64,000 bases of DNA from Solanum dulcamara. Lineage: Eukaryota; Streptophyta; Magnoliopsida; Solanales; Solanaceae. Location of the stretch: the NCBI RefSeq assembly GCF_947179165.1, contig NC_077243.1:4396001-4460000 (forward strand). Reading direction: 5' to 3'. The notes under the pieces are model-generated. The model was not told the origin of the DNA and did not search any database. It saw only the letters and a program-made list of their open reading frames with translations. Positions 10,690-22,499 of the stretch are shown here, one piece after another; positions within the stretch are counted from its first letter, which is position 1, and each line of letters opens with the position of its first letter. The translations under genes were made by a program, and so were the position numbers.

Positions 10690-11935
10690 CTAGCTGAAAG
10701 CAGCAATGCTTATTCTTCCCAATTTTTCATTGAACATCTTCTGGGCTTTGGTGCTCATTCTTGCTTCTTCACTGAACATTGAGTTTGCTACATTACTAAT
10801 TTCATTGAAAAACGGCTTTCGCCTTGCTTCTTCATTGAACATGAGCTTACCTAGAGAAGGCTTAGCTACAAGGCTAATTCTCAGCTCCTCCTCACAGGTC
10901 AAGTCATTAGCTTCAATGCTGATTATTGGTTCTTCATAAAACATTGTGTTAAAATTAGATACAGCAACAACTGTCTGTTCATAGGACAATTCATCGAAAG
11001 GGCATGTCTGAGGCTCGTCATCTTTATTTCTTTTTGTGAGCTTAGAAGCAAAGACATCTAAAGCCTCCTTCATCCAGGAATGCCAACATACTTCCCTTGC
11101 TTCACTAAATTTCAACTGCAAGATGTAATCAAATATAACATCAGGATACATTATCCTACTAACAAATTACACAAATCAAATCGACTCGAGATCAGGATAG
11201 CTTAAGTAGGCAGATTCACAACTTACCCATAGACGTTTTCGGACAGTTTTCTCAGGCCAATCATCTAGTTCTTCTGTGACAAGCAAAGGAAACATATGCC
11301 CCTCATGAAATGTTCCTTGGCTTTTGCTCTTAAAACTCCAAGTACCTAAATACTCCTGAACCTCAACATCACCAATTACACCAGATTCCTCAAAAGTCTC
11401 TCTTAAAGCAGCATCTTCTAATGCCTCATCAGTTTCCCAACCACCCTGTAAAATCATAGCAAAACAAAGAATGTCAAATCCAAGAATGATTAAGAATACT
11501 ATACAAACTCTAAATAGGGAGCCAAATACAACAGACAAATTGGATTGAAATTGTACCTTAGGAAACATCCACTTTGGACTCTTCTGTGAGCTGATCAATA
11601 AGAATTCCAAATCATCGATTTGGGTCCCTAGAACTGTAGACGATTGATTTGTTTTTCTATATCTGTACGGAATGCATCTGCACCATTGGTAAAAAATTGA
11701 CAGAAAAATCAGATCAAATTCTCAAAAGAAAAAAATCCAACATACCCAGAATTGAAATTCAAAATTAAACACAACCCAACATAAAAAGATTTCGACTTTC
11801 TTGAAACTCAACCAAAAAATCATATGAAAGATCCAAAAAGAATACGCACCCAACAACTTGACGACATCCATCATTGTATCTCTGCAGGTCTCTTCCTGTT
11901 CTTGAAATCATAGATAAGGTCTTCGTCATTGCCAT
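10690..11935 (-). CDS. Nudix hydrolase, NUDT17/18-type, with long C-terminal tail
   Basis: Hydrolyses nucleoside-diphosphate-linked substrates or diphosphoinositol phosphates; the exact substrate cannot be told from sequence. Exons 11935-11850, 11677-11557, 11445-11227 and 11115-10690 have GT/AG borders, close in phase and give 283 residues. The N-terminal SRTGRDLQRYNDGCRQVVG followed by CIPYR is typical of the plant NUDT4/12/13/16/17/18/21 group. The Nudix box (residues 70-92, GX5EX7REUXEEXGU) is complete, with catalytic RETFEES. WPEKTVRKRLW and WMKEALDVF mark the usual end of the domain. About 105 further residues follow (about 180-283), rich in MFNEEAR/MFSEEAR-like repeats, whereas my recollection of family length is about 170-200 residues. 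The first ATG at 11935 was chosen; a second in-frame ATG lies two codons later. Arabidopsis NUDT17/18 are assigned to mitochondria; targeting here is not obvious. Confidence 0.9.
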
Positions 11936-12019
11936 ATCGTACAAACTCCAAAAGAAAATTAAAAGACACACTTTTCTCTGTTCTTCCTAAAGAAGAAAAC
12001 CCTCCAAATCAAGAAGGAG

Positions 12020-12052
<33 letters not shown>
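12020..12052. repeat. (TA)n(GA)n microsatellite in Nudix 5' region
   Basis: A (TA)6 run is followed directly by (GA)10-11, about 90-115 bp upstream of the Nudix start codon, probably in the 5' UTR or core promoter. On the transcript strand it reads as CT/TC repeats, which are common near plant transcription starts. Confidence 0.85.
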
Positions 12053-12053
<1 letters not shown>

Positions 12054-14825
12054 CTGCAAATTAGGGCCGTTATGGAGATAGGGAAAAAAAGGAACAAAAC
12101 CCAGTTGGAATTAATCTGTATTTAGTCTATAAAACAGGTAAAGATGAGATATTTTTCAGATTAGATCATCAAAGAGCTAAAAATACAATTTATTTTTTGT
12201 AATTTGTATGGTGTGTGTGGATAATGATATGGGAAGCTATGCTAAAACTGTGTGTGTCCACTCCTTTAAATAGACAATGAAGATAGTGATTTATAGAATT
12301 TTCGTGAGAGGGGGCCAATTGGGGAAAAGTTGGCAAATTGGGCGTGTGGGTCAATCATTATTTTATGAAGTTTGTAATTTTCTGAGAAGGCCGTGTATTT
12401 TTATATTACGGGTCGCTTGGTGGGTGGGACGAATAAATAACATATTAGAATATAATATAATATAATAATAATAATATATGTAGTGATAATGGATTTGGGG
12501 AAGATAGAGGGTGAGTAGATCTTATTACTATATTATAGAAATAAATATATTGCTTCTAAAAAACTTTCTACGTATAACAAATACAAGAAAAAATAATAAT
12601 GAAGAAAGCATAACAATTAGTAAGAAAGTATGTGCAAAATCTATTAGAAAAGAATAATAACAATAATAATATAACGTAATAATCAAAACACAAAAATAAA
12701 AACAAAACTACTAGAATACGAATAGTATTAAAATGGATGCCAACAAGCCTGGACCTTCAAAAAGAAAAACAATATTTCACTATCTATTAACATTGCATAC
12801 TAATACATGACTTCCTTATTTTTCTATTTAAAATTATATTAACAAACACATAATAAAATAATTTCATAAAATATCGGAAGATTATATATTTTTATCTCAC
12901 TGATCAAACTACACCTTTTAAGTAATAAAATTATTACTACTATTAGGTTTGTTGTCGGGTGAAGACTATAAATAGGTCCCCACTTAACTTAAATGTATAA
13001 AATAAAATAAAAAAAGCACATTGTTGTAACGCGTTACGAGTCACTTTCATAAGGGTTCTCTAATCCAATCTTAACAAGGATGGTCTCATCAGTCGGTATT
13101 GGACGCTTCAACTTCCGCCCCAAACTCGGCCTATACACGGTTATGAGTCGAACCACGACGCTTCTTTCCAATCAATCTTTTACTCGGAGGGTTAGATATA
13201 ACTCGCAAGCAATGAATTCATCTGAATTTATAATAAAATTTTTATGAGATTATCTTATTTGATTAGATTGCGGAGAAACAATCTTAGGATAGGAGATTGA
13301 TGGAAGCAACATGACATCTCCATTTAGTTTGTATACTTTTTTAAAAATAATATTTAATTGATATTTGTATTTAGGTAGCTTTAGTGAAACTATTCAAGCT
13401 ACTTCCGTAAAAATTTGCCTGAAGTTGGCTTGGACAAGTCATACCAAATATGAAGTAAAAATGTTTGATGTTTAGCCGTCATGAAGTTATACTTCAAATA
13501 AAAATGTTTGAAGCCCATACACAAATTTTCAACTTCAATCATGTACATTTAAAGTTATTCTTAAAATAGCTAATGATTCGTTGAGAAGTAGCCTCTTTTG
13601 ATGCATAAATACGTACTATGACAGTCTCATAGACTTTAAAGTTAAAAATTGGCTACTTTTCAATGACTTTTAAATTTATGGCTTACCCAATATCGTATTT
13701 AGCTATTCAATTCGTTAATAATATTGTCCCCTTTTGAGTGTAAGCTTGCAAATCTTTAAAATGTGCCACTAGAAACTATTTTTTTTTTAATCTACTCAGA
13801 ATTTCTCAAATTTTGTAAAGTTTGCCATTATCTATGTCTAAATCATAATTGGATTGGCAGCTCCACTTTAATGAAAAGTAAAAACCATAGCATTGTCGAT
13901 GTTCCCCCTTCCACTTATGTTGTTTTATTACAATTTAAGGCAGTTGAGACACTTACCAAAAGCAAAGTATGAATGAGAGAACAGTGAGTTTAGGAAGGAG
14001 GTACATTGCATCTCAACATGTAATACTTCTAAACACTAGAAAAATGAATGGACAAAGAAATAGACCTAAGTTTTCTTTTAATTATGAAAATTTTATTCTG
14101 TTGACCGACTAGTTATATAGACGGAGATTTATGATACACATATATTATGATGTGAATAATAATAAAAAAAGAGCACTGTTTATTTTATAGTAAATAATAA
14201 TGTTAGAATTGTTATACGTATTAAAATACATGGGATATTTTTTTGGTAAGTTACCTAATTTCAAAAAGTTGGTTCAATATTCTTATCATAATAATACGTA
14301 CATATGTATTCTCATTCAATTTGAGCCTCCGATCTATATCGATACATACTTTGAATAACTATGTCTATCTGGGCGTATGAAATGAAATCACCCAGCCATT
14401 TCCCTTCTATGAATTCAAACCTGGTTTCCAATGGTCTTTATTTCAACCAACACTCCCTTAGATGCGGAAGAATTTTCTTCTCGTATGGCTTTTTTACTGA
14501 TTTCTTTTTTGTTGTTATATATTTTTTGTTTTTACACGTTTGACTCCAGAATAATCTATAGCACAATTAGTAGTTAGTAAAAGGTAACAACCATTTGGGT
14601 CTATTGCCATTTTTAATTTTAGAATAGTACAAACTCCCAAGTGTGCAATTTAAAACAGTATCTTCAACTCTTTACATCACATAAGTCACAAATTTACTGT
14701 AAGTGTTTAAGCATTTTAATATCAATATTGAGTGATATTAATTTGCATAAGTGGCATATGTTATTATTCTGTCTTTAGTGCATAAAAATGTCTTTCATTA
14801 TCATCTTTAGTTAGTGCAAGACTAA

Positions 14826-14940
14826 ATCATTCCATTATGTATTTTTAATCTAATTATCACTAATAAGTGATGCACTAAATCATTTCGTTATGTATTTTTA
14901 ATTTAATTATCACTGATAAGTGGTGCACTAAATGATGATA
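14826..14940. repeat. two tandem 54-bp units
   Basis: Two consecutive units start ACTAAATCATT and contain TTATGTATTTTTAAT and AATTATCACT, ending AAGTG.TGC; a third partial unit (ACTAAATGATG) follows. The pair lies just upstream of the TATAAATAGAG box of the adjacent LTR-like segment, so it may be part of that element's U3. Confidence 0.7.
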
Positions 14941-14959
14941 ATGATGACATTCTATTATT

Positions 14960-15335
14960 TTTTCATCTTTGTATGATTTTCTCTCCTATAAATAGAGAAG
15001 TCTTTTTTGTTTTGAAATAAAAGATAAGAGAAGAAAAATTGAGAGAATTAAGTTTGTCTAAAAAGAGAGTTCTTATTAGTTGAAAGGAGGTGTTCTTTGT
15101 GTAGAGTTTTAAACTCAACTCTTGTCCAGAGGTTGTTGAGTTACATTTTTGTGATAAGGCTGTTGTATCCTGGAGGGGACAAGTCAAGAGGACTACTGCT
15201 GGACCAGTGAAACGATTTACTGCAGTGGGCTTGAATCTCCCTAAAGAGAGCAAGATATCCGCGCCTCAGCCAAGAAGTGAAGTTAATTTCTTTATTTTAT
15301 TTTTCAATTATAATTTGTAATCTTGTAATTTCACC
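14960..15335 (+). mobile_element. LTR-like segment (TATA box to polyadenylation region)
   Basis: A TATAAATAGAG box at about 14988 is followed by a purine-rich leader and then a block shared with 3815-3945 (GTGAAACGATTTACTGCAGT, GAATCTCC, then AT-rich DNA ending ATCTTGTAATTTCA). The order promoter, transcribed leader and T-rich end is that of an LTR. I could not find a convincing TG..CA pair with target duplication, so the true ends are unknown. Confidence 0.5.
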
Positions 15336-17580
15336 AATAATTACCTTGTTAATAAATTTGTGTATGTAGACAGTGATGAAAGTCGAAGAGAAAGAAAAGA
15401 AGTGCACGTTTTGCCACACACAGAGACAGATGATTTGTTTTATTGCATGCAAAGCGTGAAGAAGACAATGACTAAAAACACGCAATAACATATAGCAGGT
15501 TGGACATAGAAAACACTGTTGTTGATTATATAATATCAAAATTTAAAGTTTATGAATTTTATTTAATACGGTAGCTCCGCACCTATCATAACATGATTAT
15601 GCTGAATTGATAGGACAGGACCGCGTGTATAACAAATCTTAAAAGGTATTTATTTTGGACCTATTATTTAAAAGCAACTTGTCATATATCTGTTCTAATC
15701 CTTAAAGAAAAATAAGTGGCACCCAAAGACTCTCAGAACATGGAAGAGGTAAAAGTTTTTGAGATATTTTCCATGAGCACATGACGTGTCGTTTTTTCTC
15801 TCATTTGTGTGGTATCAATCCACTATGAATCAATGCTCACCTTTCGATTCGTTAAGATCAATAATAAATGCTATCACATGGAATTATTGGTGATGTTAAC
15901 CACTGCTTTTACTTTCCCATCGAATTTTTCTTTCCAAAAAGTGCTCCTCGAATTTCATTTAGCTATGTATACACTTTCTAGAAAATATTTTTTTTTTAAA
16001 AAAAATCACACAGTGTTTGAAATTCATATGAAAATCCGATTAATTTAAATTCGCACCGCACAAATACTTTCTACGACAGATTTTTTCATATCAAAGCTCG
16101 AATTCGAGACCTTCCTATTCTTATCGAAGAGAAGGAATGAGAAAATCCTAGATTATTCCTTCCGACCACAGATGAAAGAAAGGATAAGTTCCCTCTCTAT
16201 GGAAAAAAAGAGAGTGCCACAACTATTGTTTCAAAAGTTCAGAAATTCCTTCTGGGATCAACCAGAAGATAGAAAAACCAATGCCTACAAAAGCAAAGTC
16301 CAATCTACGATACGCCATACCCATCCACCCCGTCTCGAGCCTTCTATAGCCTCTGATCGTCTAAGCCAATCTAAAAGATCCACACCCAGATAATTTGATT
16401 TTAATTAAAGAAAAAGCAACTTCATCTACTACATCACATGTCTTTCTGAAAAATGTTGACAACTCTATATTCTCCAAGTGGAGTAAGAGAAAGGAAAGTG
16501 CACTCAATCAATTAAATGTTGACCTCGCAATTTTCATCAGCTCACATTATTTTAGAGGACCTAAGTCAACAAATAGCCCATTGTTTAAAATCATCTGCCC
16601 CAATTATGGTGTTTTTTTGTCTTTCTAGAACAAACGACTAGTAAGAGCCTAAGCATCATTACAAATTTACAGTTCATCCGTTCTTTTTGTCTTTTGGCGA
16701 ATTAGCCTAGAAAAGCTGCGCCGTCTAAGGATTTTGGGCCTCTGTTTTGGTACACATGCTTTAAGGAATTAAGGATTTTGGGCTTCTATTTTGGTCTTCT
16801 CCTAGAGATTGTTGAAAACTTGAATAGTTACATTAGTTTGCTTAAACAAAATTAAAAAAATAATGAGAAAACTCAAAAAATCAACTATCGCCTGCGTTCA
16901 CACGCTATTGTTAGAGACTTGGGGTTATTTGGATTATGCGGGATGAGATAGATAAAAATATTCGTGAGTAGTAGCGGAATCAAAATTTTAACTTAAAAAT
17001 ATCAAAATATAAAAAAAGTAAAATTTCATAGAAAACAAGGAGTGTCAATATGTACTATATATATATAAAATAAAAAAAAATCTAGTTACACAGTGTAATT
17101 TTTCGACAAATGAATGTCGATCAACACACTGTCCGCAAGATTAGTTATTTCAATTTTTATATAAAATAGTTAATCTCATTATTTTAGTACATAGAATAAA
17201 ATAAATTAATATCCATAATTAAACGCGAAATAAAACAATCTCAAATATTATGTCGATATTTATATCTATCCACCAACCATAAGCAAATTGAAAAGGACTT
17301 GCCCACAGTCCACAGCAAACCCAACGCCATAAACTTCTCAATCTATCTAGAGCCACATCACCAGCCAAAATACACGTACACCTTATCAGGAATTCACAAA
17401 TCATGTAAAAAGTAGATAACTTTTTTGTTATTTTGACCTTTTCAAGTTCTTCTCCACGTTCACACCTGAAGTAAACCGTACATGCATTTAACTTGCAGAT
17501 GAGAAAGGGGGAAGAAATCAGAGCATCATCCAAACCAAAAGACTAGGAGGACTTTCATCAAATAAAACAAAATCTACTTA

Positions 17581-17987
17581 GGCTCGTTTGGTAGCCTAAC
17601 GTATAAAAATATTGTCGAATAAGTTGTATTAGCAATATTGTATGTGTAATGATGATATTAAATTATTAATTAGATTAAAATTATTCTTTATGCATTTTTG
17701 CTAGTGTATTATAAATAACATGCATTGCATAATTTCTATAAAAAATACGATGAAAAGGATATGAAAAAAAATTTGAGAAGCAATTGTGTTTAACCAAGCT
17801 AATACATGTATTAGAAACTTCTGCATTGTTAATATGGTTTGTTATGTGTTAACTATACATATCAAATAGAGTGTATTACCTGCATTAGTAATATATATGT
17901 TGAAAAAGTGTACCAAACAAGATATTAATAATACACAAAATTAATGCATATATTATTTTTTCTTATGGATCCTACCTAAACAACCCA
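17581..17987. mobile_element. Tourist-like MITE candidate
   Basis: The left end GGCTCGTTTGGTAG is preceded by TTA. The right end, read in reverse complement (GGGTTGTTTAGGTAGG), is similar but imperfect and is followed by TTA. The interior is AT-rich with many 'ATTAGTAATA' and 'TGCATTA' motifs. The size (about 407 bp) and TTA flanks suit a PIF/Harbinger-derived MITE, but the inverted repeats are diverged. Confidence 0.5.
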
Positions 17988-18966
17988 TTATTATTTTGGT
18001 TTTTTTTTAAAAAAAATAATCTTTTAAGATCTCTTGTGTTGTTTTATTTTTATGTCTAGAAAGGACATAAAATTATAAATAAATTTGTAAAGCACAAAAT
18101 CAATTGACCTATTACGAAGTTAGCGTTAATTTTCATATTATTCCGTATAACAGTTGGCATAAATTTATTACAGGATTTAATTAATTTACACACAAGACAT
18201 ATAACAAATCTTAAAATATCATGTTACACGAAAAACAATCACATGCAATTGTGAAATAACAGTGAGTTACTGACATGGGGAAAAAAGATTAGTAACTTAC
18301 TACTACAGAAGTATATGATTTTTTTAGGTTATATAGATTAAATCCATTATCATATCATTATTCATGTACCGTGACCATTAAACCTATGTAATTAACTTGG
18401 TGCATGTATCTTTTGACTTTGCACAAAAACAAAAAAAAAATGTATCTTTTGACTTATAGAGGTTAATGTTCTAATGGTCTGAAAGGAGAAGTTATAAAAA
18501 GTCTTCCTCTGCAGTTCATGAAGGGAAAAAACATTAAAATATATTGAGTCTACATTTAGAAGGTGAAATTGTACGAGATCTAATCATACCTTCCTTGTGA
18601 TATTAATGACTTAATATTTCTCGTGTATCATACCTAACGCGTAGGGTTGAAATTACTTTATTTTTTCGGATGCATATGGAATATGGTCTTAAACAGTGGT
18701 CTAACTTCTCAAGTCTCAAAAACTTTGTATCTATACAATCTTCCAAAGAAGTTTCCATCTTCCACCAATTTTTTGCTTCACTTCCCTCCCTTCTTACGAT
18801 TCGTGAATCACGACCAAACTTCCACCAACAAAGGGTGAAAAAGAGAGAAAAAAACCTCTAGGGATTGTGTTTGGGTGCCAAACTCACCAAATCTATATTA
18901 ATAGGCGACTATTTCAGTAATTTTGTTAAGAGAAAAACTGAAGACTGCCGATTTTGGTTAGTTCAT

Positions 18967-19209
18967 ATGGAGAAGAAGAAGAGCAACATATCAAAGAAAG
19001 AAAAAGGATTCTTTGAACAAGACCAAGAAGGTGACAATCACCATCATCATATTATGCATAGCCAAGTGAAGAAGATTAAGGAGGAAGAGTCTGAAAGAAA
19101 CGTAATTGATTGGCCGGTTCTAGCAAGGGAGGTCATCATGACCAGGCAACAGTCTAGATCACGCCTTGGATTAATCTCCGGCCAACCAATCTCTGTTGGC
19201 GACTCTTAA
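18967..19209 (+). CDS. small basic/acidic plant protein of unknown function
   Basis: An 80-codon ORF beginning with ATG at 18967. An open frame continues upstream to 18865 but without ATG, so this start is chosen. The protein starts MEKKKSNISKKEKG, has a His-rich stretch (HHHHIMHSQ), a Lys/Glu-rich middle, then VIDWPVLAREVIM and an Arg/Ser-rich C-terminus, SRSRLGLISGQPISVGDS. The C-terminal SRS.LGL..PISVG motif looks like one shared by small uncharacterised plant proteins; I recall that only vaguely and assign no function. It is followed by a plausible 3' region rich in T with ATGTATGTAATAATG. It could be a single-exon gene or one exon of a larger gene; no introns were identified. Confidence 0.55.
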   Translation: MEKKKSNISKKEKGFFEQDQEGDNHHHHIMHSQVKKIKEEESERNVIDWPVLAREVIMTRQQSRSRLGLISGQPISVGDS

Positions 19210-20343
19210 AAGTATTGAGTCAAAATTGGTTGTTTTCAATTTCTAGAAGCCTATATAGATCACTTAGGTTCTATTATCTCTCTTGCTCTACCATTTTAGA
19301 GGGCTTTAGGTTTTGTTTTTATGTATGTAATAATGACTCTAGTACAGCATATTAAATGGTTATGAAACCTTTAGAAGAGTTTTATCTCAGTTTAGTCCCT
19401 TTTCTTCTCGTGTTTGTATAATTTTGAACTGGACGGTTAATAGAGAAGTCTTATCTTATCCATGTTTGACAACTTTTTGCGAACATCAAAAGCTAAGGAT
19501 GAAATTGGAACTGACAATTTTATATTCTCACTGCAAGCACAGAGTAAAATCTATTTCTATTTACTGCTTACGGTTTTTTCTGTGTGTTTCTACCTATGTT
19601 AGGCCTCCACGGCAAAAGATTCATTTGTTTCACCATGTTTTTAAGAAGATGAAATCATGGATCTTGAATCTCAATCAAACAGACTAAGATATTTTGTAGT
19701 TTATACTGCAGCTCTTAAACTCGGAAACCCCACTCAACTTTCTATCTGAGAGCATAACGAAAATCACTTATATGTACTTATCCCATAAAAGTTCTAATGG
19801 AATCATGCTTGATTTTCACGTATCCTTGGGAGAGCTTGGTGCCTTGGATCATAGTTCAAATAAGGCGATTGAAGTAATAGATGGAATGTAAAATTAAGAA
19901 GATTACCAGCTTGCTATGAAAAACTTATAAAGCAGGCTCACAGCAGACATAGCAAAAGAAACAATAGATTGGAGAGCAAAACAACAAAATGCAGAGCGTT
20001 AAAAAATTCAATAGATTTGTGCACCAAAAGTTCACTGTACCCAAATCCCAATTTGCAATATCCATTATAGACTTCTCAGTCAGAAAACTAGTAGTATCAA
20101 ATTTGTAAGGGGAAATAGTAAGCAGCTTTACACCAGTTAGCAATAACATGTACAGCAATTCTACAAAAGCTATTATTTTGCTACTCTTTTGGATCAGATA
20201 AGGCTTTGTCCTAGTTCTTTTAGTGAGAACAGAAGTACCGAGCTAGGTGACAAAAGCACTAGAAATACAGAACAGTCAATTACCCAGGATAACATGAACA
20301 GCTTACCTATTAAATTTAGAAGATTTAGCATAGTGCAAATATT
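19210..20343. other. intergenic
   Basis: Between the convergent small ORF and the coiled-coil gene. It presumably contains both 3' UTRs. The open frames at 19424-19687 (plus) and 19925-20158 (minus) have no recognisable domains. I see no repeat or element here. Confidence 0.5.
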
Positions 20344-21131
20344 TCAGGATTCACCCCGGACATTCTGAAGTAGATATTTAGCATTCAGCAAAAGACCATC
20401 AGCCTCCTCATTTAAAGTATCAAGCAAGCGCAGTTCCTTGATCTCCTCTTGCCACTTTTCCATCTGTTCCTTGTGTATTCTGCAAATAAATATACTTCAG
20501 CATTTGTAGCTGACCTTCTCCTAATTAGTTAATTTTTCCACTTCCACACTTACAGAACTATTCGTTCTTCAAACTCATTACTCAATTCCTTCAGCATGGA
20601 CTTCCCTGATTCCAGCAGTTCAGAGACCTTCGCGAGATGATAGCAAAAATTGTGTCAACCAATACACATGCATATAAAGAGTGTGAGCGAAACTTAAATT
20701 ACAATCACTGGTATTAGCACAACATCAAGTCCATCATTCTCTTGATTAGACTCAACTGTCTCTATCACTGGTATTAACTACATCAAGTCCATCATTCTCT
20801 TGATTAGACTCCACTGTCTCTTCTCCCTTTTTTATGTCACAGGTATAAAAATTAAGAACCTAAATTATACCAGGTTAGTGAAACGGTTGATCTTTTCAAG
20901 AATATTAGCAATCTCCAGCTCCACCTGCTCTGATGCCAATGTGGCAATTGCAGTTTCTTCTTCTACATCCTTAGCAACTTCACTATCAGTCTGTGTGGTT
21001 CCATTATCCTCCACCTAACAGAAGTAATAACTTCTGTCAGGAAAAATATGAAGATAAAATGCTTCAAAAGATAGGGGACATACAGATGGTTTCAGGCGCT
21101 TATTTGTGACATCAGCAACTTCTAGTTCCAT
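20344..21131 (-). CDS. small coiled-coil protein, uncharacterised
   Basis: Four coding exons (21131-21084, 21014-20871, 20627-20554, 20479-20344) with GT/AG sites close in phase and give 133 residues. The N-terminus is short and variable. From about residue 35 the protein is almost entirely helical and charged: LEIANILEKINRFTNL, then VSELLESGKSMLKELSNEFE, then HKEQMEKWQEEIKELRLLD and NAKYLLQNV, a heptad-like pattern typical of a two-helix coiled coil. No catalytic motif is seen. A 5' non-coding exon lies around 21890-21950 with a GTAAGT donor at about 21889, so an intron of about 740 bp separates the 5' UTR from the coding part. A (GA)n run at about 21863-21882 lies just inside that intron. 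Function unknown; it may be a subunit of a larger assembly. Confidence 0.82.
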
Positions 21132-22385
21132 TGTGGATCTGTACTAGCAAAAACTGGACAATATTCCACTCATAAGAGAATTAGCAAAACAAGAAATGAA
21201 TATGACAGCAAAGTGACGCCATATTAGGGATAATTCCCTCATAACCTTAGTAACGGAAATGCGCATGTAATGTTCTATCAAATGTCAGATACACAAAGTG
21301 TCAAAAAAACAAACAAAACTCACTAAAATAGAAAACAGCAGCACTTCCTAATCAGAACAAGCATGGATCAACGCTGAAAGTACTAGTCAGAACAAGCAAC
21401 AAATGATGGTCATATAAATGATAAGCAAATAATCATAAACTTTAGTTAAAGTTTGCAGTACTGATTACCTAAACAGCAGCATACTCATGAAGATAAGTTA
21501 GAATCGCACCAATGAAAAAACAAACAGTAAATTCCTTGGTTGAATAATTGCTATTGGTCAAGCTTCTAGATATTATGTGAATTGCTTATATACAATCCAT
21601 GTATCGTGCTTCTCGTCGTCATTAATGTAGTAGTTATGCGGTCGATGCGTGTGAAATACCAATTTCTATTCATAATTCTTCTTCAATAGGCAAAACAAAT
21701 GCGGTCTACAAGGCAATCAGCAAATCGATAATCCTAGAACTTATGCGGTGCACAATAATTATGGATCATTATTCAAATTTTCTGATACTGAATTAATTGT
21801 CGTATTTAAGCAATTCGAACGAGTTTGCTACCCAGTGAAAAAGTCGATTCGGAAATTGAAATGACGAGAGAGAGAGAGAGACTTACAACTCGATTCTGCC
21901 GGAGAAGCTGATCAACGCGAGTTCTCCGATGAAGAAAAATGGAGGGAAGTGTTTTTCAACTTGCTGAAAGAGAGAAAAAAAATTGAAATTAGGGGAGGTA
22001 ATGAATCAATCGGGATATTGATAGTCGAGCAAACGGGCTAAAAGAGATAATAGTCTGGGCTTGTAGGTTTAAAATCAAGACAGGGCGGACCCAAATAGAG
22101 TTTTTGGTGCCGGTGTTTAAATTTTGACCACCTTAAAAAGATTTGCAACAATAACCGTTTCATATAAATTTAGAGCAAAAATTATGATGTATCGTCAGGA
22201 TTTTTTAATTTGATATTATTGAGAAAAACTAGCCTTAACAATAGGTTATGGTGATCGTCATGATTTCTAGGTGAATCTCGATGATCACCAATTCAGCATA
22301 CACGTGTTGTGTAGAAATTTATCAATATATTTTTGTTTTAGAATTGATCAAAATCAATTCCAAATTTGATATACAACTTATTTTC
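21132..22385. other. 5' UTR intron and promoter region of coiled-coil gene
   Basis: Contains the 5' UTR intron (about 21150-21889), the 5' UTR exon and then about 400 bp of AT-rich upstream DNA with no clear element. Confidence 0.5.
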
Positions 22386-22387
22386 AA

Positions 22388-22482
22388 TAGGCAAGAAGAA
22401 TGAGGATAAGGAGGAGGATGAGGAAGAAGAAAAGGAGGAGTATATAAATGAAGAAGAAGGAGGAGAAGAAAAAGACGTCAAA
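22388..22482. repeat. purine-rich (GGA/GAA) tract
   Basis: A tract of nearly pure GA trinucleotide-like repeats (GAGGAGGATGAGGAAGAAG and similar) of about 95 bp on the plus strand. It lies directly upstream of the LINE relic. It is low-complexity and not coding. Confidence 0.75.
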
Positions 22483-22499
22483 GAGTCGTACATTTAAAA

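Larger units (their letters stand above)
12053..18966. other. gene-poor AT-rich region with element relics
   Basis: About 7 kb with no coding exon I can support. Content seen: homopolymer-rich AT DNA; a less AT-rich patch at 13025-13200 with no homology I recognise; a duplicated 54-bp block at about 14826-14935; an LTR-like segment at about 14960-15335; a small patch at 16080-16640 with open frames on the plus strand and no domain; and a MITE-like element at 17581-17987. The many short open frames (for example 13763-13972, 14361-14543, 15809-16048, 17219-17533) show no protein signature. Confidence 0.5.

Noticed and set aside
16172..16628. Two adjacent plus-strand ORFs (73 and 77 codons)
   Set aside because: I considered organelle-derived DNA because of the composition, but recognised no organelle gene and no domain, so I make no claim.
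18865..18966. Longer version of the 80-residue ORF
   Set aside because: The upstream frame opens with TTG, not ATG, and nuclear plant genes normally start at ATG.
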